This document shows positions 1 to 12,170 of a stretch of 64,000 nt of DNA, piece by piece. Every line of letters starts with the position of its first letter. The stretch's first letter is position 1. Location: the NCBI GenBank assembly GCA_002812745.2, contig NCSJ02000020.1, positions 1 to 64,000 on the forward strand, given 5' to 3'. The stretch is from Scytalidium lignicola. Taxonomy: Eukaryota > Ascomycota > Leotiomycetes. The position numbers and the translations under genes were made by a program. Under the pieces are notes generated by a model. That model made no database searches. It was not told where the DNA came from and saw nothing but the letters and a program-made list of their open reading frames with translations.

Positions 1-2713
1 GTTTGTTAGATTAACACTTACTTAAGACTTCTAGACTAGATTATAATTAATGTTAAAAAGAACTTTGTTAATAAGGAGTTCTAGCAAAGTATTATAATTA
101 TAAGAACAACCTTAAAAGTAGTCTTAGTAAAAGCTCATAACTTAATTAGCTATGTTGAATGATATTATACACTTGTATAATATGTTTATTAAATAATTAT
201 AGTTGAAATCTATAATCTTAACAAAGATATAATTTTATAGATAATGTTCAAAGTTATTAACGATTTAATAGGACTTGATAGACTTATCCTTATACTACTA
301 GTTTATAGTGCTTACTTATGCATATTAGAACTTGACATCTTAACCTTAATTGTAAGTTAGAAAGTTATGGTGATTAAGAAGGTTATAAAGGAAATTAGCA
401 AAATTAAAGTAAAATGACAAGTATAAAACATGATTAACATGTATAATAACCTTGATATAAGCATTATTCATAACTTATTGTTGAATTCAGATGTTCTTGT
501 GTAAAAAGTAGAAAACATAAGTTAGAACAAAAGTTAAGAAAGGTTATATAAACTTGTAAGTATAAATGGAGAAATGTATGTATTAATACTATTACATAAG
601 AACATATTATTCAGGTTAATGGTTGTAAAACTATACCTTATACTTATAAAAGGAATTGATAGAATTAAGTTATTAAAGTTAGAGTTAAGAATTATAACTG
701 TTAAAGAGCATTAAAAGGAGCTTAACAAGTTGACTATAATTATTGCTTTACTACTAATGCTATTTATAAAGTGAAAACGTNAAAAAACCTTGTAAATACC
801 TTGAAATCATTACTTTCTTATAAGATGAGGAATTAGAACTTTAATTTGCAACTTTATATTAAGCTAAAATATTAGGATTACTTGAAAAGGGTGTTTTTGA
901 AATTGTAGACCTTTAAAATGTGCTTAATAATATATACATATTCAATGTTAAGTTTATAAATGAAATCAAAAACAAGGGAACTGAAAAAGCTTTTAAAAAG
1001 TTATGTTTTATAGTATAAACTTATAAGGATGATAAGAAGAAGCTTGTTTTAACTTAATTGCTTATTATTCAACATGTTAACTAGTGTATTATTCTTTGTA
1101 TTGTTATTATAGAGTATAAAGACATAAGCTTGTACTTATAAGATATTTCACAAGTGTACATATAGTTTACTATCTTGTTAAATTAGGATTTTTATGTATA
1201 ATCATCTTCAAAGCTTACAGAATAACTTAGTCTTTATAAAGGTTTAATTTTACAAATTGTGAAATTACTTTATAAAGTTTTTAAAGCTGGAAATTACTAG
1301 TTCTAGACTTATTATTCTTATTATGTCAAGGTATTTGTTATAAAACTATTAATATATAACCTTTGCTTATTGTATAACATTGAACCTTTTAATGTTATAA
1401 AGCTTTAAACTGATAATACCTTGTTTGTTGAAGATGTTTAATTTGTTGAACTTGAGTAAGAACAATTGAAAAAGGTTAACTTCTTAACAAAAGAACATAA
1501 AATGTTGACTATTAACAAGGGAATCAAGTTTAATAAAAGTATTATATAATTGAATAATATTGGAATTTCACTTACTCAAGAGTGTTAGTATGTTAATTTA
1601 CAGTTTATAACTAGGAAATCAACTATTATAACAAGTTTATAAGGAATTGTATATTAAAACCTTATTACCAAGGAGTAATATATCATATAATATGCTTAAG
1701 GAGTATATATAACTTTAATTTGCTAATTGGAAGTATTATACAACTTATCAATAATTACTTAAGCTATTAATCCTAGCTAAGAAGATGTGAAATCATTGAA
1801 TAAACACTTATAATAACAGATTTAGAATGTTACTAAAGGAATACAATTTATTAAGCTTAATAAGGAGATATTACAATTATTAGTCTTTATAAACGNTTTT
1901 ATTTACAAACAATAAAGACTTATTATTATAAATTAACTATATTATAACACTTGTAAATAATAAGGGAAATGTGAATATATTATACTAGATGTCAATCAAG
2001 TGCAAAAGGGTTATATATAGTGTTTTAGCCTTAGAATTGTATGGAATAGCTTATAGATTTGATATGAGGGTTATAATCAAGTCAATTATCGAAGGAATCC
2101 TCAAAATCAACTTCCTACTGGTTATATATACAGATTCAAGGTCATTATATGATTACTTTGTCAAGTTGGGAACTACATAGGAAAAGCAGCTTATAATTGA
2201 TATAATGTACCTTCGTCAGGTGTATAAACAACATTAGATTGCTGAGGTACGATGGATTGAAGGAATTATAAATCTAGTTGATTCTATGACTAAAGGAAAG
2301 CTATTAAACACTCTGAAACAACTGTTGAATACTAATAAAGTACAATTGAAAGTGGTAGAATGGGTAGAATATGACGGCGTAGGTGGCAGAATAGAAGATC
2401 CTACGGAGGAGGGATTTGGAGCTATTCTCAATTAGGCAATTAGTATGCGATTGGGAAAACTCTACGGATTTGAGCGTTTTGGGGGTTACAGTGTACGGCC
2501 ATTTTTAGAGTAGCTCTAGTGTTGGTAGAATAGTGGTTATGTATATGTGATATTCACATGCCACTGTAAGCTAGTCCCGATCTGGTAGTGGGAACGAGCG
2601 AAGCTCCTACAGCTTCGCTCTCCTACCCTTAATCGTACAACAACCATGGAATAGCACAACGAGTATATTACGTATAATTACGTACTGTACTTCGTGCTAC
2701 AGGTGAACCGACA
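1..2713 (+). mobile_element. Degenerate Ty1/Copia retrotransposon, 3' part (family B), truncated by window edge
   Basis: Translating the plus strand, with stops in all frames, gives the order of a Copia polyprotein 3' half. The reverse transcriptase core is near 1100-1440, with the TDNT remnant of its catalytic TDD motif around 1408. An RNase H stretch at 1989-2180 still reads for 63 codons, including the VIYTDS core, and further coding traces run to about 2450. An LTR closes the element. Stops and D-to-N changes fit C-to-T/G-to-A mutation (RIP). Base composition becomes less AT-rich after about 2200. The 5' half lies outside the window. It is not functional. Confidence 0.8.
2520..2713 (+). 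repeat. LTR of Copia family B (3' LTR)
   Basis: A 194-bp segment begins TGTTGGTAGAATAG and ends GGTGAACCGACA, so it has the TG...CA ends of an LTR. It matches, in reverse complement, the segment 22242-22435, which is also 194 bp, with roughly a dozen or so mostly transition differences counted by eye. It is also related to 20474-20667 and 42720-42891. It is clearly less AT-rich than the element body to its left. The next five bases are CTATC; the partner flank lies outside the window, so no target duplication can be tested. Confidence 0.85.
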
Positions 2714-5700
2714 CTATCTCTAAGAGGTTTTAACTATAATAAATTATGTGAACATATTATGTATATATACAAGAACAAAGNAGAAAAAGTAAAAAGTNAA
2801 AAGTTAATTTATATAAAAGTAAATACTTATTATAATACACTTATTACTTAGCTTATAATTTACTGTTTATTACTTATTCTAAGTTATAACATCTTAACTC
2901 TTCTTCAAGAAAGTAGTTTACTATAATTAAGAATAATAAATAATACTAAGTATATAATAAATATTTTAACAAGTAAAATGCTAAAAGAGAGAATATAAAA
3001 AAAGAGTTATTACACAAGAAAGGACAGTAATACTAGTACTTTAAACTAAGAAGGTTAAAAAGACAGCTTAAACTATAAAAACTCTTAGAAGAAAAGAATA
3101 ACTATATTACTTATAAGAATTAAAGCAAAAAAACCAAGAAATTNAAAAAGATAATACTAAGCTAAAAACAAAACAAATATAAAGTTAAAAAAACAAAATA
3201 TNAAAAAACATTAGTATAATAAGAATAACTATAATAATACTTAGAATAAAACTTATAACTTAAAAGTTTAAGAAATATAACAAGAATACTTTAAGATATA
3301 TTAACATATTTACTTTAACAAAATACTAGTATAATAATACTAAGACTATACTTGACTACTTACTTATATATTAATAAATTAAAACACTTTTTACTCTTGA
3401 AGTTATTTAAAGGAAAATCCTTAAAAGAATATTAGGATTTTATATATAATTACAAGTTAGTATTTTACACTTAAGATAATTATAATACAAATATAAACAG
3501 AATAACATATAAAATATCATATTTAAAATAGTCTTAAAAGTAAAATAAATCAAAGAGAAAAAAATATTAAAACTTAATATAATTACTTAAAATAGCTTTA
3601 AGAAAGTATATTACAACTCTTATTGTTATAACTTGATAAGTGTTAGAATGACAACTTATAAAGAGTTAATGACTAAACAGAGGGTTAAGTCACATGACTA
3701 ATACAAGTTTATAAAGTTTACAAGTTTAAATGTTAAACTTGTTAGACTAAGTAAAGTACTTATATATTAAGTAATAATGATTGTTTGTATAAGAATATAC
3801 TCCTTAAACTTTAGTTAAAAACCTTATATTCAACTTAAGTTACAACTTTATTATATATACTTGTTTATTATAATTATAAATACCTTACTTTTATATAAAC
3901 TTAACAAGAATAATCAAACTTACCTTATATAACCATATTATAAGAAGTCTTATAACATTTTGAATATTATTATATAAAAGCAAGTTATGTTAGACTTAAA
4001 CAAGTATTAAACAAAGATATAGTAATTAATTTAAAAGAAAGCTCTAAGGAAAGTTCTGAAGAAAGTTCAATAAGTAAAAGCTTAAGTGAAGAAGTTAACT
4101 TAGAAGATGAAATTATAAATTTAACACAAGTAAGATTACCAGTAAGATTAATAGTTAAAGGACCTTCAAGAAAACCCTTACTAAGACTATCAACTTCATT
4201 ACTTAGACTAAATCCAACAGTTATTATAAGCAGTACTAAAAAGCTATCAAGAGAAGAGATAAAAATAACAAAACTAGACTTCTTTTATGAAAATAAGAAT
4301 AAGCTCAAGGTATACTTAGTATAAACAAAAACATATCTAGTATTGAATAAGTAAGTACTTATAAACAATATACAAAGGGTATTGTAAGTAACATTATACC
4401 TTAGAGGAATTACAACAAATTAGTTTTAACTATTCTTAAATGATTATTTTAATCATATAAAAAACTTAACTAATAAGAAAACCCAAAAACTTCTCAATAG
4501 TTATAATGAATATATAAAAGAACTCAACAAGTTGTTCAAGGATATTAACAAGGAAAGGAATACAAAAAGACACCTTTATTACCTCAAGTAAACAAAAACC
4601 ATCAATAATTATATTACCTTGTTTAAACAGTATTTAGTAAAAATAGACTAAAATGAGAAAACTCTTATTACATAATATAAAAGNAAAACTAAAAGATAAG
4701 ATACATAATAAACTATATCAAAGGCTATTAATCTCAGATTTAAAAACCTTGATTAATCAATATATTAAAATCAAAAATTAATTATACAAAAAGAAATTAG
4801 ACAAAAAGAGATTATCTTACTTTATAAGTGAAAATTTCAATCAAGGAAAGAAATCACAATTATAAGAAGACCTTATAAACCTAAACACAATTAAAAAAAG
4901 AAAAACCTTAAAAAAGACNAAAAATCNAAAGGCTTAAAATAAAAGGGAATTCATTTAGAATTAGCCTTNAAAAAGTTNAAAAGATCAAAAGGAAAAAAAA
5001 GTTATATTTTAAATGTAAACTCTTAAGGTATTTTACTAGTAACCACAAGGATAAAGGAAAACAAACAACAATTATAAGCATTCTTAAACAAGAATCGTTA
5101 CTATCAAACTATAAAGAAGTTTAAACTAATATACTTAGCATAAGGATTTTTAAGAACTCTAAAATGTACTTAGAAGAGAATACTACTAAAGAAGCATTTA
5201 ACATCAAGGAATAACTCTAGTTAAAAGCTTATTATCAAATCAGAACTTGATATCTAAGATGTTAAAGAATTATACACCTTCTAAGGGAAAACAATAACAA
5301 GATCTTCTAGTAGGAAACTAAGACAATTAACAATCTGTATTATAATTAAGATAACTTAATATTGATTATCAGAAGAAGTTGTAAAACTATTAAACTTACT
5401 TAAAGTAAACCTTAATCATAAGAAGTAACATTAAGATTACTTAAGGTTAGTAAATAAAATTACTTGTTAAAGTTCAATTAGTAAATACTAAATAAGAAAA
5501 CCTTTAACTGGTTTATTTAGAAAAAGCATAACTTATTAATAAGAATTTAAATGTTTAAGCATAAAATAAGTAATAATATCCTAGGTAAAGAGAATCTACT
5601 AATAAGAAGTATTAGATGAATACTAAGATTAATTATAAGCTGTTAAGTAAGAGTATAAGAGGAACTAGATAAGTTTTCAGATCTTAAGGCAAAAGTAATA

Positions 5701-8103
5701 ATCTTAAGTATTAATAACAATAAAATAAACAAAATCCAGGATAAAGCCTTAAGAGTTGTAGAAAATGAAGTAGAAGAAGAATAACAAAGAAATAAACTAT
5801 AGTCATCAAACTTAATGGATAGCCAAGGATAGACTACTAACAATGTAGAAGAAAGAGTAGTTAAAGAACTGAGACTCAGAGCTTTAAATGAAAATGCATT
5901 GTTTTTAAAGGTTGAAATAACCAGACAAAAAGTCAAGGCATTAATAGATTCTAAAGTTACAAGAAATTTCATAATACTAGATATAATAGTAAAATTGAAT
6001 ATAGATACTTGAGTTAAGGATTAGAGTTATCTGATTAGACTTGTAAATAAGTCCTTTATAATNAAAAAGTATTAAAGTAAAAACAAGGCTAATAACCATG
6101 AAGGTTAAGGCTAATGATATAACTTACATTAAGAACTTCAAGATAATCTTAAGAATACCTTGGATATAAGAAAACAATCTAAGAATTAACTGACAAGAGA
6201 AAATTATAAAGTTTTTATAAGAATTATTACAAGAGGTATTAACGAAAACAACAAAGGACAAAGAACTTCAAGTTATTTATATAATTAAATACAATTAGCT
6301 TATGATCAAGGATATAAGAATTAATTTGATTTTGAATTAATCAAGTTAAGATAAAGGTCTTGAGTATATTCTTGAAGAATATAAAGAATAAATAAAGTTG
6401 TTTAAAGNAAAGATTAAAAGATTTAACATTATTAGAACATTAATTATAAGATTATAAGATTAACCTTAAGGAAAAATTTCAATTACTATTTAAGTTAATA
6501 TACTTAATTACAATAACAAAAGATAAAGTAACAAAAGAATAATTAGACAAAATGATTAAAAGAAAGTTATACTAAAAGTCAAATTCTTCAACAAGAGCAT
6601 TGTTATTATTTACNAAAAAAACTAAATAACCTAAAAGGCAAACCTTATAAAGATTATAAAGGTTTGAACNAAAAGAATAATCAAAGACTAATACTCATTA
6701 CTATTGATAAAAACCATTNAAAAACAAGCTTAAGGATATTAAGTTCTTTACAAAATTAGATTTATAATCAGTATTCAACCTTATTAGAATAAGAGAAGAG
6801 GATAAATNAAAAAGCTACTATTAAGACTAAATATAAGTTATATAAACTATTAATTATACTGTTTAGATTAACAAATGCATTTATTACAATACAAAGGATT
6901 ATAAACAAAGTTATTAGAGAATACTTAAAGAAGTTCATAATAGTATATCTAAATAACATCTTAATCTTTTCAAAGATATTAAAAGAATATAAAATCTATA
7001 TGAAAACTATTCTTAAAGTACTATGAAAAGCAAGTTTTCATTATAAGTTAAAGAAATGCAAATTCCATAAAACAAAAGTATAATTTTTAAGATACATTAT
7101 AATATATAATAAGGTCAAGACAATTAAGGAAAAAACCAAAGCTATTAAAGAATAAGTAATACTTAGAATAGTCAAGAAGTTATAAAGCTTTTTAAGCTTT
7201 ACAAATTATTATCAAAAATTTATAAGAAATTATTCAAAGATAATATTACTATTGACTAAGTTAACTAAGAAGGATATACTATATAAGTAAAGGAAAGAAC
7301 AATAAAAAGTATTTAATATAATTAAAAAGATCTTCAAGGAGGACTAAAGTCTTAAAATCTTCAATTTAGAAAGACTTATTCAGATTAAAACAAATGCATT
7401 AGATTATACTTTAAATATAGTTCTAAGTTAGTAAGATAAGTAAAAAGAATNAAAAACTACTTACCTTTTATTCAAGGAAGTTTAACTTAACTAAGTAAAA
7501 TTATCTTATTTATGATAAGGAATTATTAACAATAATAGATATACTAAGGAAATGAAGAATATATATAACAAGAACAAAAGAACAAATAAAGATATTAACA
7601 GATTATATAAATCTAAAGTACTTTATAATATCTAAGAAGTTAAACATAAGATAAGCTAAGTAAATAAAAACTTTGTTAAAATACAATTTCTAGATTTAAC
7701 ATATTAAAAGGACTAATAACAAAAGAGTAAACACTCTTAGTCAAAAGCTTAAGTATATAAACAAGAAGAAGTTAAGCTTATAATAAGCAATTTTAACGAA
7801 TAATNAAAAAAGAAATTACTTACAACCAAGGACAATTAATGTCTATATCAACAATAATCAATAAAGATTAGATTAACAAGATTTAGAACAAATTATCCAA
7901 AGAGAATCCAAAATACATTGAATATAAGTTAAAAAACAATTAATAAGAACAAATTGACAAACTATAATACAAGGACAAGAAGTTATACATTCTTAAGAAA
8001 TTATTAAAAGAATTCTTAAAAGAATAGTATACCTTATCACAAAATGGATATTTTAAAGCTAAACAAACTTATTATAAAATCTAAAGAGATTATTACTCAT
8101 ACT
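2714..8103 (+). mobile_element. Degenerate Ty3/Gypsy retrotransposon remnant, 3'-truncated
   Basis: Plus-strand translation shows, in Gypsy order, an acidic gag-like region around 4030-4330 and an aspartic protease near 5880-6060 (ALIDSKVTRNF, from an ALIDSGAT-type motif). A reverse transcriptase follows near 6750-7450: LDLRSAFN is mutated, and the catalytic YLDD reads YLNN at 6946-6957, before ILIFSK. RNase H lies near 7500-7700. The start of the integrase zinc-binding domain is at about 7950-8100. The sequence breaks off just after the RDYY motif, where base composition changes abruptly. No LTR was recognised at either end; the left limit is set only by the preceding Copia LTR. All coding is destroyed by stops. 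Confidence 0.75.
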
Positions 8104-9418
8104 GAATAAGATAAATAATAGTGGAATTCAGCATAGATATAAATCAAGAGATGGGATAGGCGTGTAGCTAGCAACTCAGCCGACTTTCTTACATATCTAT
8201 TAGAATTGGAAGCGTTACTTAAGACATATCTTAACCACAGTCTGGCGACTGAAGTTTGTAGCCATCGACTTCTACGTAGCCGCCATCGTCCTCCCGAACT
8301 CTAAATACCACAAAAGCCCCAATGGTACAGAAACACATTTCACCGAAGCAGGCAATGCCTCTAGCCCACTGATAATCCAACTCCACGGGCTAGGAGGTTC
8401 GGTCGAAGCATTCACGCCGTTTCGATAATATCTGTCACCCGACAAAAATCGTATTATTGCAATCATACTCTTTATTTGACCTCCTAATATAAGCGTCTGT
8501 AGAGACTCCTCGAACTATAGTACATGGTTTCTTACACTAATATTCCCATTATTTTGCATTTCCTTTGTACTTGTACTGTAAGAAGAAACTATACTGCCAG
8601 TAACAGAGGAATCAACAGTAAATAAGCAAAGGACAAAGCTTTACTTAAAAGCCTGAACTCAAGCTACTTAAATTCTCATACACTTATCACTCTGCAGTCT
8701 AGTTTACTATCTTCTTGTATTATACTCTATTCTGATTATAACTCTTTATAAGATTTATCCTTTGTTATGATATTTATTTTTAATAAGGTTTAGTTTGACT
8801 ATTCCTCATCTTAATGTATAAGAATACTTATTAATATATTTAAGTTTGTAACTTAGTATATTTATTAATAATTATTCTTTTCTCAAGATATANTTTTTTT
8901 ATCATAATCAATCTTAGAGATTATAAACAATTCTCAAGCAAGAAAGTAAGTTTATCATATCTATTTTCCATCGTAGTAAAGTATAGTATACGTCTTGAAA
9001 GGAGAAGACTAAACCATTTTGCAATAATAGTACTTTAGTTATCTTTATCTTTATCTGTGATGTCTTAAGAGGTTCAGAAGGTTGATTTTCTATATGTTGA
9101 CGCGTTGTTAATGGAGAAATAATTATCATTGACTCAATCTTAACTCTACAAACAAAGCTGTAAGTTCGTAGCCCTCACCACATACAGATGTTGAGTCTCG
9201 AGGGCCTTTTTTGGTAGCTTGAGGCCAACCATGATTATGGTGATCTAGCTCGAGACGGTTATCGCACTCATGTTAGTCGTACTTCGAAGCTAAGATTAAG
9301 GTTATTAGAATTATAATTAACAGCTTTTATAGAAGTTAAATAATTATTATACTCCCATAAAATTCTACGATAAAATATTAATATATTAAGAATATATATA
9401 TATATTTTACAATCATAC
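8104..9418. other. Less AT-rich island between transposon remnants
   Basis: This 1.3-kb stretch has mixed composition and no retrotransposon domains that I can recognise. Its left part carries a broken alpha/beta-hydrolase fragment, listed separately. A second GC-richer patch lies at about 9150-9290. The 71-codon open frame at 8914-9129 on the minus strand was not recognised and may be chance. The island is flanked by the truncated Gypsy remnant and an inverted Copia LTR. Confidence 0.5.
8268..8515 (+). pseudogene. Alpha/beta-hydrolase 5' gene fragment
   Basis: The plus frame reads VLPNSKYHKSPNG, then an acidic/Ala stretch, then LIIQLHGLGGSVEAFTPF. The HGLGGS motif is the oxyanion-hole region that starts the core of alpha/beta-hydrolases of the enol-lactonase/epoxide-hydrolase type. 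The next codons are CGA TAA, then YLSPDKNRIIAI, so the TAA most simply represents a former CAA (Gln) changed by C-to-T at a CpA site, as RIP does. A second stop follows shortly. The nucleophile elbow and the rest of the fold are absent, so this is a non-functional fragment, probably of a host gene caught in the transposon block. Confidence 0.6.
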
Positions 9419-9646
9419 TGTCGGTTCACCTCTACAATGAACGTACATCTCCAATATATGGAGGTAATACATGTTGATATAGTAATTGATTGTTATTAGC
9501 TATAGGTAAGTTCATACTGTGGTAGTTATATAAGGAGTACTACTGTACAGTACTACCCTCCTCTACCACAACCAAACTAGCCTTATCTTATCTACACATA
9601 CACTTAATCTACACATGATTTTAGCCTACATATGACCATGCTAACA
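9419..9646 (-). repeat. LTR of Copia family A, inverted copy
   Basis: A 228-bp segment begins TGTCGGTTCACC and ends CATGCTAACA on the plus strand. It is the reverse complement of 17510-17738 with scattered transitions. It is only moderately mutated, unlike the copy at 10872-11099. The flanking five bases (CATAC on the left) do not match the base pairs after the LTR, as expected for one end of a rearranged element. Confidence 0.8.
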
Positions 9647-10708
9647 CTAATAACAATTAAAAGTAGTAATAATTGTAAAAGTTGTAAAAACAGTAGAAAA
9701 ACAATAGTAGACTAAAAAGACAATAACAAATATAAAGGCTCTTATAAGTGTATAAAGGCATTATAAAAAGCTCTGTAATTCTATCCTACTTTTAAACTCC
9801 TTATAATACTCTTATAACTTTATAATTGTTTTTAAACCCTTATAATACCTTTAATTCCTTTAATTCTAAGCTCTTTTCATTCTACTTATTGCATTACATA
9901 TAAGCTAACTTTGTTCTTGTCAATTAAGTCTTTGAATACTCTACAAGCCTTAGATTTTGTCATAAAATTTATAAGGTTATTATTATTATTAATCTACTTA
10001 ACCTTAATAATCTCTTGATATTCATATAATTAATATAAACACATAAGGTCTATTATAAGTTGTTTCTCTTATGTAATACTCAATTTGACAAGGCAATTGT
10101 ATAATAACTTTGAATTAGTACAAAGAACAAGTAGAATAGTCATTTCAAGGATTCTCTTGATAGTCAACTTTAAAGTAACCTTAATATTAAATCCATAAGC
10201 TATAGTATAAAGTTCTAAGGTTAGTACACTTCTAATAACCCTTTTATACTTGATTAAAAACTAATAAATAATATTTCCCTTCATATTAACATTTATAAGT
10301 ATAATCATATACTTAATCTATAAGAAGAAGTTTACATTGTTCATAAAAGAGATGTTTATAAACATTAATAATTAAAGAGAATTATAGTTAAATAGTATAT
10401 ACTTAAGGCTTCTTTTAACATTATTAATCTACTATTATAAATACTTATTAAGTACTTTGATATCTTTCTCCTAAGAATTAACTATTTAAACAATAAAGGA
10501 AAGATTAAAAATAACCTTTAATTAATTAACAATAGTTATATATACTTCTCAAGCTCTTTAAGCTACATATTAATCTTTAGGTATTATTACCTTTTATAAG
10601 GTTCCTCTTATACTGATAAGATCTAATAGTTAAAAGTTAATAAGCTTAAGGTTCTTGTATTATCATTCTTAGTTAAAAGAAATTAAGTTATCATTTAAGA
10701 TAATTAAG

Positions 10709-10792
10709 TTATTATTGAATTTAATCAAATTATTATTAAATTTAATCAAATTATTATTAAATTTAATCAAATTATTATTAAATTTAATCAAA
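10709..10792 (-). repeat. Tandem array, four 21-bp units, in degenerate Copia pol
   Basis: Four consecutive units of 21 bp occupy 10709-10729, 10730-10750, 10751-10771 and 10772-10792. The last three are identical and the first differs by one base. On the minus strand each unit encodes a heptapeptide of the type NNLIKFN. The corresponding plus-strand copy near 16425-16480 has only about three diverged heptads in this place, so the array expanded after the copies separated. The unit is a multiple of three, so the frame was kept. Confidence 0.85.
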
Positions 10793-10871
10793 TTATTAAT
10801 TATAAATATTTCCTTAGCCTTAACTTGAAATTTAAACTTCTTTTACTTAATATTTATAAAAGTATTATTAA

Positions 10872-11099
10872 TGTTAATATAGTCATATATAAGCTAGAAT
10901 CACATGTAGATTAAGTATACATGTAGATAAGATAAGGTTAGTTTGGTTATAATAGAAGAAGGTAATATTATACAATAATACTCTTTATATAACTATTATA
11001 GTATGAACTTATTTATAACTAACAATAATCAACTATTATATTAACATATATTACCTTTATATATTAGAAATGTATGTTTACTATAAAGGTGAATTAACA
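10872..11099 (+). repeat. 5' LTR of Copia family A, heavily mutated
   Basis: The 228-bp segment begins TGTTAATATAG and ends GGTGAATTAACA. It aligns base for base with 17510-17738, but nearly all differences are C-to-T or G-to-A, so the terminal CCGACA has become TTAACA. The five bases before it are ATTAA. The five bases after the 3' LTR are GAAAC, so the right flank is not the original target site. Confidence 0.85.
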
Positions 11100-11399
11100 T
11101 TGATTAATTAGATCTTATAAATCAGACAGAACAAATAATTTATTACTCTGAAGAAGGAGGTTAACTTATGTAATTTGTATTACTTTAATAACTTTAATCT
11201 AAAGAGTAATTTTACTTATGTTAAACCTTTATTAAGAGTAAGTTTTTAAAACCTTTGATCTTTAGTCTTTTTTACTAAAGAACAACTTAATTAAGTTATC
11301 GAATACTTTCAAGGCTTATCCTTTTAACTCTGAAAACACAAACTTATATTAATAATACACAATCAATTTACATACAAAACTATTAGTTTCTACCTTTGT

Positions 11400-12170
11400 A
11401 ACCTCCTTAACTTTTAATCCTTCAATTCTTACTCATTACATTTTCTCTTATAATTTTTACATACTCTTAAACCTTTAGTTAATATCTTCTTAACAAAATC
11501 TATCCATTTATACTTCTTCTAACTAACTTCCTTTTATGCCTTTACAATTACTTAGTATATTCCTTTACTTTTCTTAACACAATTTACCCTTTTCAAAGTA
11601 TTCTACTACTTATTAAAATACTTTCTTGTCCTTTAAAGTACTTTTCTATTCTTTAAAGTATTTTACTATTTATTAAGACAACTTTCTATCTTATTAAAAT
11701 ACCTTTCTATGTTTTAATATATTTTTCTACTTTGTATAGTATAACTTACTACTTATTATTACTTTAACTTATATATATAAAGTATACAATTAATAATCAA
11801 GAATAAAGTTGACTTGTAATTATAATATCTTTAACTTTTATACTCTTAGTATTCTTAACCCTTTATTCTTAAAACCCCTTACTTTATTACTTCTGAATTC
11901 CTTTTATTAAAGTATTAACTTCTGTCNTATTTTANTTTTACTTTAACATCTTTAATACTTTTAACATCTTTAACTTTTCTTTATTTTAACTTTCTCTTAN
12001 TTAAGTACTTTCAACTTCCTCTTACTTTGACTTCTCCTTAATTTAATTTCCTTTTACTTNAACATCTTAAGTACTTTTAANANCTTTNACTTCCTTNTAC
12101 TTTAACTTCTNNTTACTTTANCANNTTCANNANTTTCAACTTNANNACNTTNANCTTTTNCAANGCTTAT
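11400..12170. repeat. Degenerate pyrimidine-rich direct repeats in Copia 5' region
   Basis: Between the 5' LTR and the gag traces the sequence is built of short, diverged, repeated phrases. Examples are CTTTAAAGTA / TTATTAAAATACTTTC in 11,590-11,720 and ACTTTAACATCTTTAAC / ACTTCCTTTTACTT in 11,880-12,120. Units are roughly 12-28 bp and imperfect. Base calls become ambiguous here (many single Ns), consistent with reads from several non-identical repeats being merged. No coding potential is visible. Confidence 0.5.

Larger units (their letters stand above)
9419..10871 (-). mobile_element. Inverted 3' fragment of Copia family A
   Basis: This segment is the reverse complement of about 16325-17738: LTR first, then untranslated 3' sequence, RNase H and the end of the reverse transcriptase. 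It stops where the plus-strand copy of the same family begins at 10872. The last bases before the junction still match the region just after the mutated TDD motif of the plus-strand copy. It contains a 21-bp tandem array (listed separately) that is expanded relative to the other copy. Confidence 0.75.

Noticed and set aside
5643..5972. 109-codon minus-strand frame
   Set aside because: Antisense shadow of the Gypsy gag/protease region.
10709..10792. Regular repeats resembling a CRISPR array
   Set aside because: Units are directly adjacent without spacers and encode a heptapeptide in a Copia polyprotein of a eukaryotic genome.
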